Below, piece after piece: positions 63,063 through 64,000 of a stretch of 64,000 nt of DNA. Position numbers and translations under genes: made by a program. The notes under the pieces were generated by a model. That model was not told the origin of the DNA, made no database searches, and saw only the letters and a list, made by a program, of their open reading frames with translations. The stretch is taken from the NCBI GenBank assembly GCA_963804865.1, contig CAWDSH010000001.1, positions 930,001-994,000 of the forward strand, given 5' to 3'. Numbering within the stretch: the stretch's first letter is position 1; every line of letters begins with the position of its first letter. This DNA is from CAVVEQ01 sp963804865. Lineage in GTDB: Bacteria > Chloroflexota > Anaerolineae > Anaerolineales > Anaerolineaceae.

Positions 63063-64000
63063 TTAAACCAAATCAAAACGCTCGGAGTGATAATCACCGA
63101 TGGCTACTCCCACCTTGGGCATTGCTTTTTCAATGGCATTCATCATCGGGAGAGGACCACAAATGAAGATTTCCCACTCATTAGGCTTCAGCCCAGCAGG
63201 CAGATTCTTTTTTATGATTTCAGCTGTCACAAATCCTTTTTCTCCCGACCATTTCTCGGGGGGCTGCTCGAGAACGTGAATGACTTTCAAATTTAATTTT
63301 GACCGCAGTGCCTCGATCTCTTCCCGGAAAGTAATCCCTTCCCAATCTTTGTTTGCATAAATTAACACGAGGGGACGCAAATCCTTGCGATCTGCCAAGG
63401 TTCGCATCATGCTCATCATTGGAGTAATTCCAATCCCGCCAGCGATGAACATGAAACCCCTGGCATAAGGATGACGCTCGTAAGAGAATGACCCAAAGGG
63501 TCCATCAACAAATACTTCTTGTCCGGATTTTAAGTTCTTGATCGTGCTGGTAAAATCACCCAACTCCTTGATTGTGAAGGAGATAAGATCTGGGTTTTCA
63601 GCGCTGGAAGCGATGGTGAACGGATGCTCAGCATCCGCAAAGGGTGATTGATTGGCCGTTATCCAGGCAAATTGACCTGCCTGAAAATGAAATCCTTTCC
63701 CCTTTTTTGGACGTAATTGAAGCGTAAAAGCTGAGCCCCGCTGGGGAACAACTTTATCAATGATGTAAGGGTTGCGAGATAAGCTCCATGGTTTGAAAAC
63801 CCTCACATATAACAAGAGACCAATCCAAAAAACTGAATAGACTATCCACAACTCACGCTTCCACAAAGTATTGAGGTAATAACCCACAAGATATACATGC
63901 GCGAATGCGAGCGAGACAGCCATGATCGCCAGGATACCATGCCAGATGCGCCACTTTGTGTACTCAATTTTAAGTTTTTTCCTATAGACCGAAAACATTA
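63063..64000 (-). CDS. Ferric-reductase-like transmembrane flavoprotein, C-terminal part
   Basis: At least 311 residues; the gene probably continues past the right window edge, since only the last two or three membrane helices (WHGILAIMAVSLAFAHVYLV, LWIVYSVFWIGLLLYVRVF) of the heme-binding domain are present. The soluble part is a ferredoxin-NADP reductase-type module: FAD motif EHPFTIASS, FTIKELGDFTSTIKNL, nucleotide motif FIAGGIGITPMMSMMR and C-terminal IFICGPLPMMNAIE. It moves electrons from NAD(P)H across the membrane to an external acceptor; iron or oxygen are typical. An in-frame ATG at 63998 may not be the true start. Confidence 0.82.
   Translation of the reverse strand, partial: MFSVYRKKLKIEYTKWRIWHGILAIMAVSLAFAHVYLVGYYLNTLWKRELWIVYSVFWIGLLLYVRVFKPWSLSRNPYIIDKVVPQRGSAFTLQLRPKKGKGFHFQAGQFAWITANQSPFADAEHPFTIASSAENPDLISFTIKELGDFTSTIKNLKSGQEVFVDGPFGSFSYERHPYARGFMFIAGGIGITPMMSMMRTLADRKDLRPLVLIYANKDWEGITFREEIEALRSKLNLKVIHVLEQPPEKWSGEKGFVTAEIIKKNLPAGLKPNEWEIFICGPLPMMNAIEKAMPKVGVAIGDYHSERFDLV

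Overview
The window looks like a contig from an anaerobic Chloroflexota bacterium, most likely class Anaerolineae. This is inferred from gene content and style, not from a marker gene. The signs are moderate GC, many lipoproteins with Cys lipoboxes, a tungstate uptake operon, very large secreted parallel beta-helix proteins, and several families of short GC-rich dispersed repeats. Left arm (1-7.8 kb): a Fur-family regulator (Zur-like) sits behind a promoter with a near-perfect Fur/Zur box and heads an overlapping metal ABC transporter operon. An RsmI-like methyltransferase, a GIN-domain lipoprotein, an apolipoprotein N-acyltransferase homologue and two small membrane proteins follow.

Region 7.8-17.2 kb is built from gene blocks: a GH5-like glycosidase, a CrtI-type oxidoreductase with a TetR regulator, an orphan lipoprotein, and an APH-fold kinase with an alpha/beta hydrolase. 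The blocks are separated by same-oriented copies of one composite repeat. Three copies carry a 14-15 bp sequence like the 3' end of tRNA-Glu, each next to a different terminator-like hairpin. A tRNA-Glu(UUC) gene that has lost its 3' acceptor strand, plus a displaced second 3' half, lies at the right end. This resembles stepwise accretion of DNA at a tRNA-Glu attachment site.

From 17.2 to 25.2 kb the content is chromosomal: a large hybrid histidine kinase, an SRAP (YedK/HMCES) protein, a formimidoyltransferase-cyclodeaminase fusion (frameshifted), an M23 peptidase lipoprotein and dCTP deaminase.

From 25.4 to 56.6 kb lie seven paralogous giant genes (A-G; five on the plus strand, two on the minus) for secreted right-handed beta-helix proteins. 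All seven share an N-terminal leader domain. All seven promoters have a 16-bp spacer and an upstream CCTTACA box at 43-45 bp. Four copies of one GC-rich terminator hairpin follow A, B, C and E/F. All seven are broken by frameshifts (one in A, many in B, C and G), a far higher density than in the rest of the window. The array may be a degenerate or contingency-type surface-protein family, or an assembly damaged by its repetitiveness.

Right arm (57-64 kb): a membrane protein fused to a tyrosine-phosphatase domain; a tungstate/molybdate tupABC operon with a Mop protein (tupA and tupB each with one frameshift); a divergent regulator that fuses a GntR helix-turn-helix to a periplasmic-binding-protein-like domain and is probably translated from a leaderless mRNA; and the C-terminal part of a ferric-reductase-like flavoprotein that runs off the window edge.
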